Positions 1 through 8,655 of a DNA stretch of 64,000 nucleotides are shown here, piece after piece (the first letter of the stretch is position 1; every line of letters starts with the position of its first letter). Source of the stretch: Vibrio coralliirubri (lineage in GTDB: Bacteria; Pseudomonadota; Gammaproteobacteria; Enterobacterales; Vibrionaceae); contig NZ_AP025471.1 in NCBI RefSeq assembly GCF_024347375.1, positions 434,001 through 498,000 of the forward strand, read 5' to 3'. The notes under the pieces are model-generated. The model saw nothing but the letters and a program-made list of their open reading frames with translations, was not told where the DNA came from and made no database searches. The position numbers and the translations under genes are program-made.

Positions 1-3000
1 GAGCAGGGCGATGAAACAACCGTAACCGGTACTGTGTTAGACGCTGAAACCAGTAGTCCAGTGTCTGGTGCAGAAGTCACCCTGACCGACAGTGCTGGCA
101 ATAGCTACACCACAGTAACGGATGATTCAGGTAACTACTCTGTTACAGGTTCAGTCGTTGACCAAGGCACGGTAACCATTGAGCAAGAAGGTTCAATTAC
201 CAGTAGCTTCCTTGTCCCTGCGGGCGAAGATGTGAATGGTGGCGTAACCGCTATATCTGAAGTACTTGAAGAAACAGATATGCGTATCGTGGTGACTTGG
301 GGTGAAAGTCCTCGAGATATGGACAACCACTTATGGCTATACGATACAGAGAATGGCAATGAGCTAGACCATATTTACTACCGCGACATGAGCCATGATC
401 TTGGTGAAGGTAATGTTGTTCAACAAGATGTGGATGATGTAAATGGCCATGGTCCTGAAACCATTACCATTCCAAACTACCAAGATGCTGACATGCACTA
501 TTCAGTACATAACTACACCAACAGAAGTTGGGATGTAGATGGTGTTGAAGATGTACAAGTTCAGGTGTTTGTAGGTGATACATTGGTTGAAACCTTCAGC
601 CCGGATTTATCTGATAACCCATCAGGTGACCACTGGCATGTATTCGATATCGTGAATGGCATCATTGTTCCAAGCCAAGATGTCGGCACTCAAAATGCGT
701 TCGACTTGCCAACGGCAGAAGAAGCGCTTGCGAATGAAAACGGCATTGATATCTCTGAATTGCTAACCGGCGATGAAGGTGATGACTCTGGTGATACGGG
801 CGGAAACGAACCAAGTGTTGGAGATGTTTCCATTGAGAACGCGCTTATCACTGACAATGGTGACGGCACTTACACCATTACACCGGAAGAGAACTTCAAT
901 GGTGAATTCTCGATTAGCTACAACGTAGACGATGGCAACGGTGGGGTTACTCCAGCGGAACTAGACGTGACCGTAACAGCAGTTAACGACCTGTCTGTAA
1001 TCTACGACCACGACTACACCATTAATGAAGATGGCTCGCTGACCTTTACCGATGAACAGCTATTGGCTGGTGCAACGGATATTGACGGCGATGACCTTTC
1101 TGTCGAGTCGGTTAACTACGAAGGCACAGACGGTGTGTTCACGGATAATGGCGATGGTACTTACACCTTTGCGCCAAACGAGAACTTCAATGGTAATGTC
1201 GACCTAACTTACGATGTGAGTGATGGCACTGATGTTGTATCGGCGAATATTGATGTTCAAGTTGTTCCAATCAATGACGTACCGGTAGCGGGTTCTACAA
1301 CTTACAGCGTTGAAGAAGACGGCAGTATCACCCTAAGCGATGCACAGCTTCTAGCGAATAGCTCGGATGTTGAAGGGGAAGTGTTTGTCAGCGATGTAAG
1401 CTACAGCGGCACTGATGGTGTATTCACTGATAATGGTGATGGTACTTACACCTTTGCTCCAAACGAAAACTTTAACGGTGACATCAGTCTTGATATCTCT
1501 GTTATGGATGAAGATGGCGCAACCGCTGAAACAACCGCAGGTATCGACGTCATTGCTGTTAATGACTTGCCAGTTGCAGGTTCAACGACTTACAGCGTTG
1601 ACGAAGATAACGTGATTACCATCAATGAGGCGCAGCTTCTTGCGAACAGCTCAGATATTGAAGGTGATGTATCCGTTAGCGACGTTTCCTACTCAGGCGC
1701 AGACGGTATCTTCACTGACAATGGTGATGGTACTTACAGCTTCGCACCAAATGAAAACTTCAACGGCAATGTCAGCCTAGATGTCACCGTTGCAGATGAA
1801 GACGGTGCAACCGCTCAAACGACGGCGGGTATTGATGTTATCGCAGTCAACGATGCACCAGTATCGGGTGACTTGGCTTACTCAGTGGATGAAGATGGTT
1901 CAATCACGCTAAGCCAAGAGCAACTGCTTGCTCAAGCATCGGATGTGGACGGCGATGATCTTACCGCTGCCAACCTAACTGCGGGTGATAACGCTACAGT
2001 TACGGCAAACGATGATGGTTCATTTACCATTACCCCAGATGCTGATTTCAATGGCGATATTGACCTAAGCTTCGACCTTTCTGATGGTACTGAAACGGTT
2101 GTTGCAACGGCCGACCTTACTGTGAATCCAGTGAATGACATCGCAGTTGTAGAAGATGTCGCTTACACCATTGAAGAAGACGGTTCACTTACCTTTACAG
2201 ACGAGCAACTGCTAGCGGGTGCTTCTGATATTGATGGTGATGAGCTTTCAGTTGCCGACGTGTCTTACACTGGCGCAGAGGGTGTGTTCACCGACAATGG
2301 CGATGGCACTTACACCTTTGCACCGAACGAGAACTTCAATGGTGACGTAAGTCTGGACTTCTCAGTATCTGACGGTACAGAGACGGTTGATGCAAATATC
2401 GACGTAACGGTAACAGACGTTAACGATGCACCAGTGGCAGGCGCAACGTCTTACCAAATGAACGAAGATGGCACCATCACATTGAGCCCTGAGCAGTTGA
2501 TTGCTAATAGCTCCGATGTGGACGGGGAAGTGTCGCTTGATAGCGTGAGCTACTCAGGTGCAGACGGTATCTTGGTTCAAAATGAAGATGGTTCGGTAAC
2601 GTTCGCACCAAACGAAAACTTTAACGGCGACATCAACCTTGATGTGACGGTTATTGATGACGACGGTGCTACAGCTCAAACCACCGCTGGTATTGAAGTT
2701 ATTGCAGTTAACGACGCACCAGTGGCCGGAAACGTGGCTTACTCGGTTGATGAAGATGGTTCAATTACGCTATCACAAGAGCAGTTGCTGGCGAACGCAT
2801 CCGATGTTGATGGTGATGCACTGACCGCAAGCAACCTATCCGCGGGTGACAATGCAACCGTAACAGCAAACGAAGATGGTTCATTTACTATCATGCCGGA
2901 TGCTGATTTCAACGGTGACATTGATTTGAGCTTCGATGTGTCAGATGGCCTTGAAACTGTTCAAGCTGGCGTCGACCTAACGGTTAACCCAGTCAATGAC

Positions 3001-6000
3001 CTACCAACAGCAGAAGACCAAAACTTTACCGTTGAGGAAGATGGAACGCTAATCTTCACGGATGCAGACCTACTAGCAGGTGCTACAGACATTGACGGCG
3101 ATGACTTGTCTATCACGGATGTGTCTTACACTGGCGCAGAAGGTGTATTCACGGATAACGGTGATGGCACTTATAGTTTTGCTCCGAACGAGAACTTCAA
3201 TGGCGATGTCAACCTAGGCTTCACAGTGACTGATGGCACTGAGACAGTCGATGGCAATATTGGTGTGACGGTAACGGATGTTAACGATGCACCGGTAGCG
3301 GGTTCTACGTCTTACCAAATGAACGAAGATGGCACCATCACAATCAGCCCTGAGCAGTTAATTGCTAATAGCTCTGACGTTGATGGTGAAGTGTCACTTG
3401 AAAGCGTGACTTACTCAGGCTCTGACGGCACCTTGGTTCAAAACGATAATGGGTCTGTGACCTTCACGCCAAACGAGAACTTTAATGGTGATATCAGCCT
3501 AGATGTGGTCGTGACCGATGATGACGGTGCAACTGCAACAACAACGGCAGGAATCGAAGTTCTGGCTGTGAACGATGGACCTGAATCTGAGGATGTGAAA
3601 CTAACCACAGCCGAAGACAGCACCATTCTTATCACACAAGACATGTTGTTAGCTCAAGCTACCGACATCGATAACACCGCAGACGAGCTGTCAGCTTCTG
3701 GTCTACAAATCGACCCTAGCTTGGGTGAGTTGCTAGATAACGAAGATGGTACTTGGTCATTTACACCAAACGAAAACTTCAATGGCGATGTGCCAATGAC
3801 GTTTAACGTTAGCGACGGTCAAGAGACTATTTCAGTCGACGGCAACATCGATGTTACGCCAGTGAATGATGCACCTGAAGCGCCAACCATTGAGATGCAA
3901 GGCGAAGAAGATGTGGTCATGGTGATTGACCCTGCTTACATCGCGGGTCAAGTTACAGATCTTGATGGCGACGAGATCAGCATTGAGAGCATCACAGTTC
4001 GAGCTCCAGCGAACGCGACCTTAACTCAGCAACCAGACGGCATGTATCACTTGGTGACTACTCAAGACTTCAATGGCTTAGTAGAACTCGGTTATCAAGC
4101 TACTGATGGTGAAGAAGTGGTTGATGGCTCGCTGAATGTGGATGTCATTCCGGTTAACGACGCACCATTCAACGTCGGCAACGCAATGATGACCACCAAC
4201 GAAGATGGCGCGTTCACCTTCGATGCTGGCGACTTGATGAACTTGTTCGGTGACATTGATACCGCTGACCTTGTTGTTTCTCGCATTATCACCGCAGACG
4301 GTGAAGATGGCGGAGAAGTAACAGACAACGGTGATGGTACTTGGACATTCACACCAACAGGCGACTTCTCAGGCGTTTCTGACCTGCAAGTTGTCGTGAG
4401 TGACGGTGAGTTTGAAACGGTTCTTGATGTTCCCGTGTTCGTACGTCCTGTCGCAGATGGTGCGGTAATTACCACCGACCATGACGGTCCATTAGTCTTC
4501 GGTGAAGATGAAACGGGTCACTTGGGACTGAACGTTGGCCTAGTCGATGATTCAGAAACACTAAGTAACTTGGTGATGACAGGTTTCCCTGTTGGATTTG
4601 AAGTAACAGATGGTGTGAATACCGTGATGATTACCGAGCCGGGTCAATACATCGACCTGTTCGACTGGGATATCTCAAACATTCAAATGACGCCTCCTGA
4701 AGACTTCCATGGTGAGTTCTTCGTAACCGTAAGTGCAACAACCGTTGATTACGGAGATGAGCCAGAAGCGTTTGATGATGGCATCGATACGGGTGATTTC
4801 GAGACCGTAGCGGGTGATTCCATCATCCTAACGGCGGACGACCTAATTGGTTTGGCTGAGAATGTGGATGCAGACAGCGATGATGAAGTGAAACTGGTTC
4901 ATCTTGCCGACCGCAGCCAAGGTGAGATTGTCGATAATGGCGATGGCACTTGGACGTTCACACCAGCACCAGGCTTCACGGGCGAAGCAGACATTGCGTA
5001 CGTAGTTGATAAAGATGGCGTGCTTCATGATGAGCAAACTGGCGTAGTCGTGAAAGAAGGCGACTCACAAGAGAATGCAGCACCAGAAGTTAACAGCATC
5101 ACAACGACGGAAATCGCAGCGGATGCGACCTTATCGTTCACTGACGAAGACATGTTAGCGAACCTGAGCGATGCAGAAGGCGACAGCTTGAGCATTGAAT
5201 CAGTAAGCTTGATGGAAGGTCAGGGCGTAATTGAGAGCGATAACCAAGGTAACTATCAATTCACACCTGCTGAAGACTACACCGGCGATGTTCAAGTTGG
5301 GTTTATAGCGACCGATGGCGAAAATCGCATCGAAAGCTTCTTCAATGTGGATATCCAAGGCGGAGATGAAGCTGCGGCGAGTGAAGGTTATGCCTTAGCT
5401 GATGATGGTTCACTAACTATCACGGATGCACAGCTGGTGGATGAGTTGGGCGTGAGTGATTCTGCACAAGTTGTTGATGTTGCAGACGCGAACGATGCTG
5501 GCTTCTTTGCCGAATCAGGTGAAGGTGAGTGGACTTACTGGCCGAACGAAGACTTCGATGGCAACTTAGCGATGAATGTTGAAGTTAACGACGGCGGTGA
5601 AGTATCAAGTCACAGCTTAAGCATCCAAGTTGAAGATGATTCAGTACAAAGTGATGAACCACAAGTCCAAGCTGCTCAAGCAACAGAAGAGCAACAAGTG
5701 GAAGTGGCTCAACAAGCTGATGACCAAGCTCAAGATGCTGAAACTGAAGACAGTACAGCCGATGTAACCGCGGCACCGGGCGATACCATCTCTATCTCGA
5801 TTCCAGATGAGGTGAGTGGTAACGAATCGGTTGATTACGCTGATATGTCAGGCCTACCTGAGGGCTCTACTGTAAGTAACGCACTAGATAACGGTGATGG
5901 TAGCTTCACAATCAGTGGCAACCTAGAGCAGCCTGTATCTGTTGAACTTCCAGAAGGTTACGAAGGTACTAGCGAGATCCAATTCCAAGGTTACGACGAA

Positions 6001-6246
6001 TTGGGTAGCTCAATAGACGGTGCTAGCGGTTCTGTTGAAGTTGAGGTCGATGATCAATACACCATGCAAGGTTCTACGCAAGAGCAGCAACCGGACATGG
6101 CGGGTATGGAATCTGGTGGCAGCGACTGGACAAGTGCGGGAGGCCAAGACCAAGGTGTTGACTTCACGGACGACTCTGGAAGCTTCGATTCAGATTCTCA
6201 AACTGGAACGGATCAAGGCAACGACTTCGACCAAAGCTCGATTTAA
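1..6246 (+). CDS. Giant cadherin-like tandem-repeat surface protein (5' end outside window)
   Basis: The frame is open from base 1, so this is the C-terminal 2081 residues of a larger protein; the GTG at 34 is only the first start-like codon in view. Order of parts: a carboxypeptidase-regulatory-like beta sandwich (to about base 230); a YfaP/DUF2135-like domain (about 280-690) with a TWGESPRDMDNHL segment and a PETITI strand; then at least twelve cadherin-like modules of 95-100 residues, each opening with a VNDAPVAG-type motif and carrying EDGSIT, SDVDGD and PNENFNG motifs; more diverged modules from about 4450; and a Gln/Asp/Ser-rich tail ending QSSI. DxD-rich linkers suggest calcium binding. 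No glycine-rich RTX nonapeptides are visible near the C terminus. An adhesin or biofilm-matrix role is an inference from architecture. A strong terminator follows. Confidence 0.85.
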   Translation, partial: EQGDETTVTGTVLDAETSSPVSGAEVTLTDSAGNSYTTVTDDSGNYSVTGSVVDQGTVTIEQEGSITSSFLVPAGEDVNGGVTAISEVLEETDMRIVVTWGESPRDMDNHLWLYDTENGNELDHIYYRDMSHDLGEGNVVQQDVDDVNGHGPETITIPNYQDADMHYSVHNYTNRSWDVDGVEDVQVQVFVGDTLVETFSPDLSDNPSGDHWHVFDIVNGIIVPSQDVGTQNAFDLPTAEEALANENGIDISELLTGDEGDDSGDTGGNEPSVGDVSIENALITDNGDGTYTITPEENFNGEFSISYNVDDGNGGVTPAELDVTVTAVNDLSVIYDHDYTINEDGSLTFTDEQLLAGATDIDGDDLSVESVNYEGTDGVFTDNGDGTYTFAPNENFNGNVDLTYDVSDGTDVVSANIDVQVVPINDVPVAGSTTYSVEEDGSITLSDAQLLANSSDVEGEVFVSDVSYSGTDGVFTDNGDGTYTFAPNENFNGDISLDISVMDEDGATAETTAGIDVIAVNDLPVAGSTTYSVDEDNVITINEAQLLANSSDIEGDVSVSDVSYSGADGIFTDNGDGTYSFAPNENFNGNVSLDVTVADEDGATAQTTAGIDVIAVNDAPVSGDLAYSVDEDGSITLSQEQLLAQASDVDGDDLTAANLTAGDNATVTANDDGSFTITPDADFNGDIDLSFDLSDGTETVVATADLTVNPVNDIAVVEDVAYTIEEDGSLTFTDEQLLAGASDIDGDELSVADVSYTGAEGVFTDNGDGTYTFAPNENFNGDVSLDFSVSDGTETVDANIDVTVTDVNDAPVAGATSYQMNEDGTITLSPEQLIANSSDVDGEVSLDSVSYSGADGILVQNEDGSVTFAPNENFNGDINLDVTVIDDDGATAQTTAGIEVIAVNDAPVAGNVAYSVDEDGSITLSQEQLLANASDVDGDALTASNLSAGDNATVTANEDGSFTIMPDADFNGDIDLSFDVSDGLETVQAGVDLTVNPVNDLPTAEDQNFTVEEDGTLIFTDADLLAGATDIDGDDLSITDVSYTGAEGVFTDNGDGTYSFAPNENFNGDVNLGFTVTDGTETVDGNIGVTVTDVNDAPVAGSTSYQMNEDGTITISPEQLIANSSDVDGEVSLESVTYSGSDGTLVQNDNGSVTFTPNENFNGDISLDVVVTDDDGATATTTAGIEVLAVNDGPESEDVKLTTAEDSTILITQDMLLAQATDIDNTADELSASGLQIDPSLGELLDNEDGTWSFTPNENFNGDVPMTFNVSDGQETISVDGNIDVTPVNDAPEAPTIEMQGEEDVVMVIDPAYIAGQVTDLDGDEISIESITVRAPANATLTQQPDGMYHLVTTQDFNGLVELGYQATDGEEVVDGSLNVDVIPVNDAPFNVGNAMMTTNEDGAFTFDAGDLMNLFGDIDTADLVVSRIITADGEDGGEVTDNGDGTWTFTPTGDFSGVSDLQVVVSDGEFETVLDVPVFVRPVADGAVITTDHDGPLVFGEDETGHLGLNVGLVDDSETLSNLVMTGFPVGFEVTDGVNTVMITEPGQYIDLFDWDISNIQMTPPEDFHGEFFVTVSATTVDYGDEPEAFDDGIDTGDFETVAGDSIILTADDLIGLAENVDADSDDEVKLVHLADRSQGEIVDNGDGTWTFTPAPGFTGEADIAYVVDKDGVLHDEQTGVVVKEGDSQENAAPEVNSITTTEIAADATLSFTDEDMLANLSDAEGDSLSIESVSLMEGQGVIESDNQGNYQFTPAEDYTGDVQVGFIATDGENRIESFFNVDIQGGDEAAASEGYALADDGSLTITDAQLVDELGVSDSAQVVDVADANDAGFFAESGEGEWTYWPNEDFDGNLAMNVEVNDGGEVSSHSLSIQVEDDSVQSDEPQVQAAQATEEQQVEVAQQADDQAQDAETEDSTADVTAAPGDTISISIPDEVSGNESVDYADMSGLPEGSTVSNALDNGDGSFTISGNLEQPVSVELPEGYEGTSEIQFQGYDELGSSIDGASGSVEVEVDDQYTMQGSTQEQQPDMAGMESGGSDWTSAGGQDQGVDFTDDSGSFDSDSQTGTDQGNDFDQSSI
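1846..3567 (+). repeat. Higher-order tandem repeat: three-module block of 861 bp, two copies
   Basis: Inside the surface-protein gene, modules A, B and C occur in the same order twice. Module starts (first base of the VND codons) are 1846, 2131 and 2419 in copy one and 2707, 2992 and 3280 in copy two, each pair exactly 861 bp apart; the next module starts at 3568, again 861 bp on. The two A modules share the SITLSQEQLLA core and the two C modules share SYQMNEDGTIT. An earlier B-C-C set (982-1845) has a similar but not identical order. This points to duplication of a three-module unit by recombination. Confidence 0.85.
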
Positions 6247-6283
6247 TCGAGAGGGCTTAGTTTTAGTCTAAACCGACAAGGAG

Positions 6284-6346
6284 ATAGGGCAGCGTAAAGT
6301 TGCCCTCATTAAAGCCATGTAGAGTTATTGATACATGGCTTTTTTA
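6284..6346 (+). terminator. Tandem hairpins ending the repeat-protein gene
   Basis: A first hairpin pairs AGGGCA with TGCCCT (about 6285-6306). A second, stronger one pairs AAGCCATGTA (6312-6321) with TACATGGCTT (6332-6341) and runs into a T tract, the form of a Rho-independent terminator. It begins about 65 bases after the stop codon. Confidence 0.85.
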
Positions 6347-6441
6347 ATTTACTTTTTTGTTGTTTGTTTCGCTAAATAAACTTGAGAACAGGTAAATATG
6401 TCCTTAATTATTAGAAGGGTCAGTTAGACAGGAGGGGCGAC

Positions 6442-6795
6442 ATGTATCGTTATGTCAGTTCACCGCAAGCGTCGAAGTACATAGTGCCACCACCTCAACA
6501 TCGTGAGTTGTCGAGTGTGGATGTGCCTGAGTCCGAATTGGAGATGCGAGAAATATTGAATAATTGGTTTGCTGATGGTTTAGCGCCCATTATTGAAAGT
6601 GACGATGACTACATCTCTGCGAGCGACCATGTTCGATTTGAAAAGCTTAGCCGCACCGTTGGGATGTTGTTGAGAAACAAAGATTATTATTTTGCGGCCA
6701 AACGGATTTTATCAGTGTGGGAACAAGATTGTCTTGAAACCACTTATATCAATTATCTCATTTTGCGCAGTGAGCGAGTCACTTCTCTAAGGTAA
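6442..6795 (+). CDS. Hypothetical protein, 117 aa
   Basis: Small soluble protein that I do not recognise. A very strong ribosome binding site, AGGAGGGG (6430-6437), sits five bases before the ATG, which supports both the gene and this start. The sequence has a proline-rich N-terminal stretch (YIVPPPQ), an acidic patch (ESDDDY) and a helical C-terminal half with NWFADG and YFAAKRIL motifs. No signal peptide or membrane segment is seen. It lies alone between two terminators and is convergent with the sigma-factor gene. Function unknown. Confidence 0.7.
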   Translation: MYRYVSSPQASKYIVPPPQHRELSSVDVPESELEMREILNNWFADGLAPIIESDDDYISASDHVRFEKLSRTVGMLLRNKDYYFAAKRILSVWEQDCLETTYINYLILRSERVTSLR

Positions 6796-6896
6796 GTTAA
6801 TGCTTTGGCACTTGCCATTAGCTATTAGCGACTTAGGGTTCGTGTGCTTACCATCTTTTTCTCTAGCGAATCAGGTAAACAATACAGGCAAACAAA

Positions 6897-6922
6897 AAGG
6901 GCAAGCTTTGAGGCTCACCCTT
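6897..6922 (-). terminator. Terminator of the RpoS-like sigma-factor gene
   Basis: On the minus strand AAGGGTGAGC pairs with GCTTGCCCTT (two G-T wobbles) around a six-base loop and is followed by a T-rich run. It lies about 90 bases past the sigma-factor stop codon. Confidence 0.7.
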
Positions 6923-7013
6923 AAGGTTCTTTCTTTTACTTAACGTTACTTGTTACTTACGTTGCTGTTTTGGCTTAACGTTATTTTCAACTGATTCTAA
7001 ACTGAGTTGCAAC

Positions 7014-7910
7014 TTACACCCAACCATCAAACTTGAGTCGTTTTTGAATCCTCTCGACCGCTTCTTTCTGCATTTGTCTAACACGTTCATTAGAAACATT
7101 TACATCCAACATTTGCCCGACCTCAGACAGCGTTTTCACGTTGTTATCAAAGAAACCAAAACGGTGGATGAGCACCTTTTGTAATTTTGGAGGAAGTGTA
7201 TGGATGATTTGTTCTAGAGCTTGGGTAAAGGATTGATCTTCACAATCTTGTTGAGGGTCGGGGATATATTCACTTTCGCATTGATCAAGCACCATAGGAG
7301 CATGGCTAGTTCCAACCGTTGTCGTCACGTCAATAAACCCACTTAACGCCACCAGTTGATCGACGCGTTCGGCCTTAACACCTGAACTGTCTGATAACTC
7401 AGAAATTGAAACCTCTTTACTCATTTTTTTGCTTACATCGAGCTTTTTTGAGGCGAGGCTGTTTATTTCTTTACACACGTGGGCTGGCAATCGAACGGTT
7501 CGACCCGTGTTCATCAGTGCGGCTTCAATGTTTTCGCGTATCCACCAGACAGCGTAGGTTGAAAAACGATAACCTGGTTCTGGATCGTATTTGTCGATGG
7601 CTTTAATTAAGCCAATGTTGCCTTCCTCGATCAGGTCGAGCAGGGTGAAATTATTGCCTTTACGCTTTAGGTAACTCTTTGCGATTTTCACAACAAGGCG
7701 CAGGTTTGATTCGATCATAACATCACGCGCTTTTTTATCACCCGCGCGATTCAATTTTGCGTAATACACTTCATCTTCACGCGACAGCAGATCAATGCCA
7801 ACAATATCCTTTAGATAATGAGCATAAGGGTCTGCACTGGTAGAAAATGATTCGGTAATGGGTGTTTCATCCGTGAGCCCCTGAAACGCAGCAAAACTAT
7901 CGTTGTTCAT
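7014..7910 (-). CDS. RpoS-like alternative sigma-70 family factor
   Basis: 298 residues with the RpoS layout: region 1.2/2 with MIESNLRLVVKIAKSYLKR and DLIEEGNIGLIKA (core binding), FSTYAVWWIRENIE (region 2.3/2.4, -10 melting and recognition), region 3 after TVRLPAHV, and a region 4 helix-turn-helix near the C terminus (TLSEVGQML, NERVRQMQKEAVERI). It is too divergent from housekeeping RpoS to be that gene; it fits the extra RpoS-like factors of vibrios (RpoQ/RpoX type), which are tied to quorum sensing and biofilm control in other species. That link is family knowledge, not visible here. An AAGGA element lies next to the ATG. It has its own promoter region and terminator. Confidence 0.85.
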   Translation of the reverse strand: MNNDSFAAFQGLTDETPITESFSTSADPYAHYLKDIVGIDLLSREDEVYYAKLNRAGDKKARDVMIESNLRLVVKIAKSYLKRKGNNFTLLDLIEEGNIGLIKAIDKYDPEPGYRFSTYAVWWIRENIEAALMNTGRTVRLPAHVCKEINSLASKKLDVSKKMSKEVSISELSDSSGVKAERVDQLVALSGFIDVTTTVGTSHAPMVLDQCESEYIPDPQQDCEDQSFTQALEQIIHTLPPKLQKVLIHRFGFFDNNVKTLSEVGQMLDVNVSNERVRQMQKEAVERIQKRLKFDGWV

Positions 7911-8322
7911 TTCCTTGTCCTTATCTAGCCGACTGAACGTTTTATTTTATTATTATGCCACCAAGTGATTAACGCTTGGTTTCATTAGAGTGTAGATAAC
8001 AGTTTCTTCTTTACCAATAAATAAAATGCAATTTCGTATGTTTATGTCACAAAAAGATCTACAAATATTTAACTATTTTGCATCTCATCCAGTGTGTTGG
8101 TTTTTCATTTAAAACATCAAGATGGCTAGTTTATAAAGCATGTGTTATGCATTGGTTTATCTAGATAAATGACGTGAATTTATAGGTGTGGGTTAGATCT
8201 ATAATTGAGAGGGGATATGATGAAAAAAATGGTAAGAGTCGAGGTTCAATGTTTCCAAGTACCTCAACTCTTTTAGCTGTATCGGCTATTAAGTATCGCC
8301 ACGCACGTCTTAATTCTATCGA
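7911..8322. other. Intergenic region between the sigma-factor gene and the Hpt gene
   Basis: 412 bases. The right part holds the terminator of the Hpt gene (8234-8272); the AT-rich left part must contain the minus-strand promoter of the sigma-factor gene. I see no additional ORF with a ribosome binding site. Confidence 0.5.
8234..8272 (-). terminator. Terminator after the RR/Hpt gene pair
   Basis: AAGAGTTGAGGT pairs with ACCTCGACTCTT (one mismatch) on the minus strand and is followed within three bases by a run of seven Ts. It lies about 50 bases beyond the Hpt stop codon. Confidence 0.75.
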
Positions 8323-8655
8323 CTAATAAGTGCTAAGAACCTCATCAATTTGTTGATTAATGATCTTCATTTCGCTGTAGATAACGGAAAGATCATCAGC
8401 TTGCGGAGCAAGCTTATTAAGTGTGTTTTGTTCTACTCTTTCCAATGCAACTGTGGCCGTTTCTTCACCAAAGCTGGCTAGAATGCCTTTTAAGGTGTGC
8501 ACCGTAAAATGAAGCTTTCCCCAATCTTGTTGTTGAACCAACTCTTCGATTTCTTGTAGCGAATTGCCATGGTCTTCTTGATATGTAGACAAAACGGCGT
8601 AAATGACTTCTCTGTCGTTATCTAAATAGGCGTTTAAAGCATCAAAGTCTAGCAT
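8323..8655 (-). CDS. Hpt-domain phosphotransfer protein
   Basis: 110 residues, a stand-alone histidine phosphotransfer domain with the phosphoacceptor motif HTLKG followed by ILASFGEE. An upstream in-frame ATG at 8676 exists, but the ATG at 8655 has an AGGAG element eight bases before it and gives the usual Hpt length, so I chose it. This start overlaps the end of the response-regulator gene by seven bases, which implies translational coupling. The product probably relays phosphate to or from that partner or an unlinked hybrid kinase; no kinase is encoded next to the pair. Confidence 0.85.
   Translation of the reverse strand: MLDFDALNAYLDNDREVIYAVLSTYQEDHGNSLQEIEELVQQQDWGKLHFTVHTLKGILASFGEETATVALERVEQNTLNKLAPQADDLSVIYSEMKIINQQIDEVLSTY

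Noticed and set aside
4843..5037. Minus-strand frame inside the repeat-protein gene.
   Set aside because: It is antisense to a clearly coding strand, has no ribosome binding site and mirrors the repeat codons.
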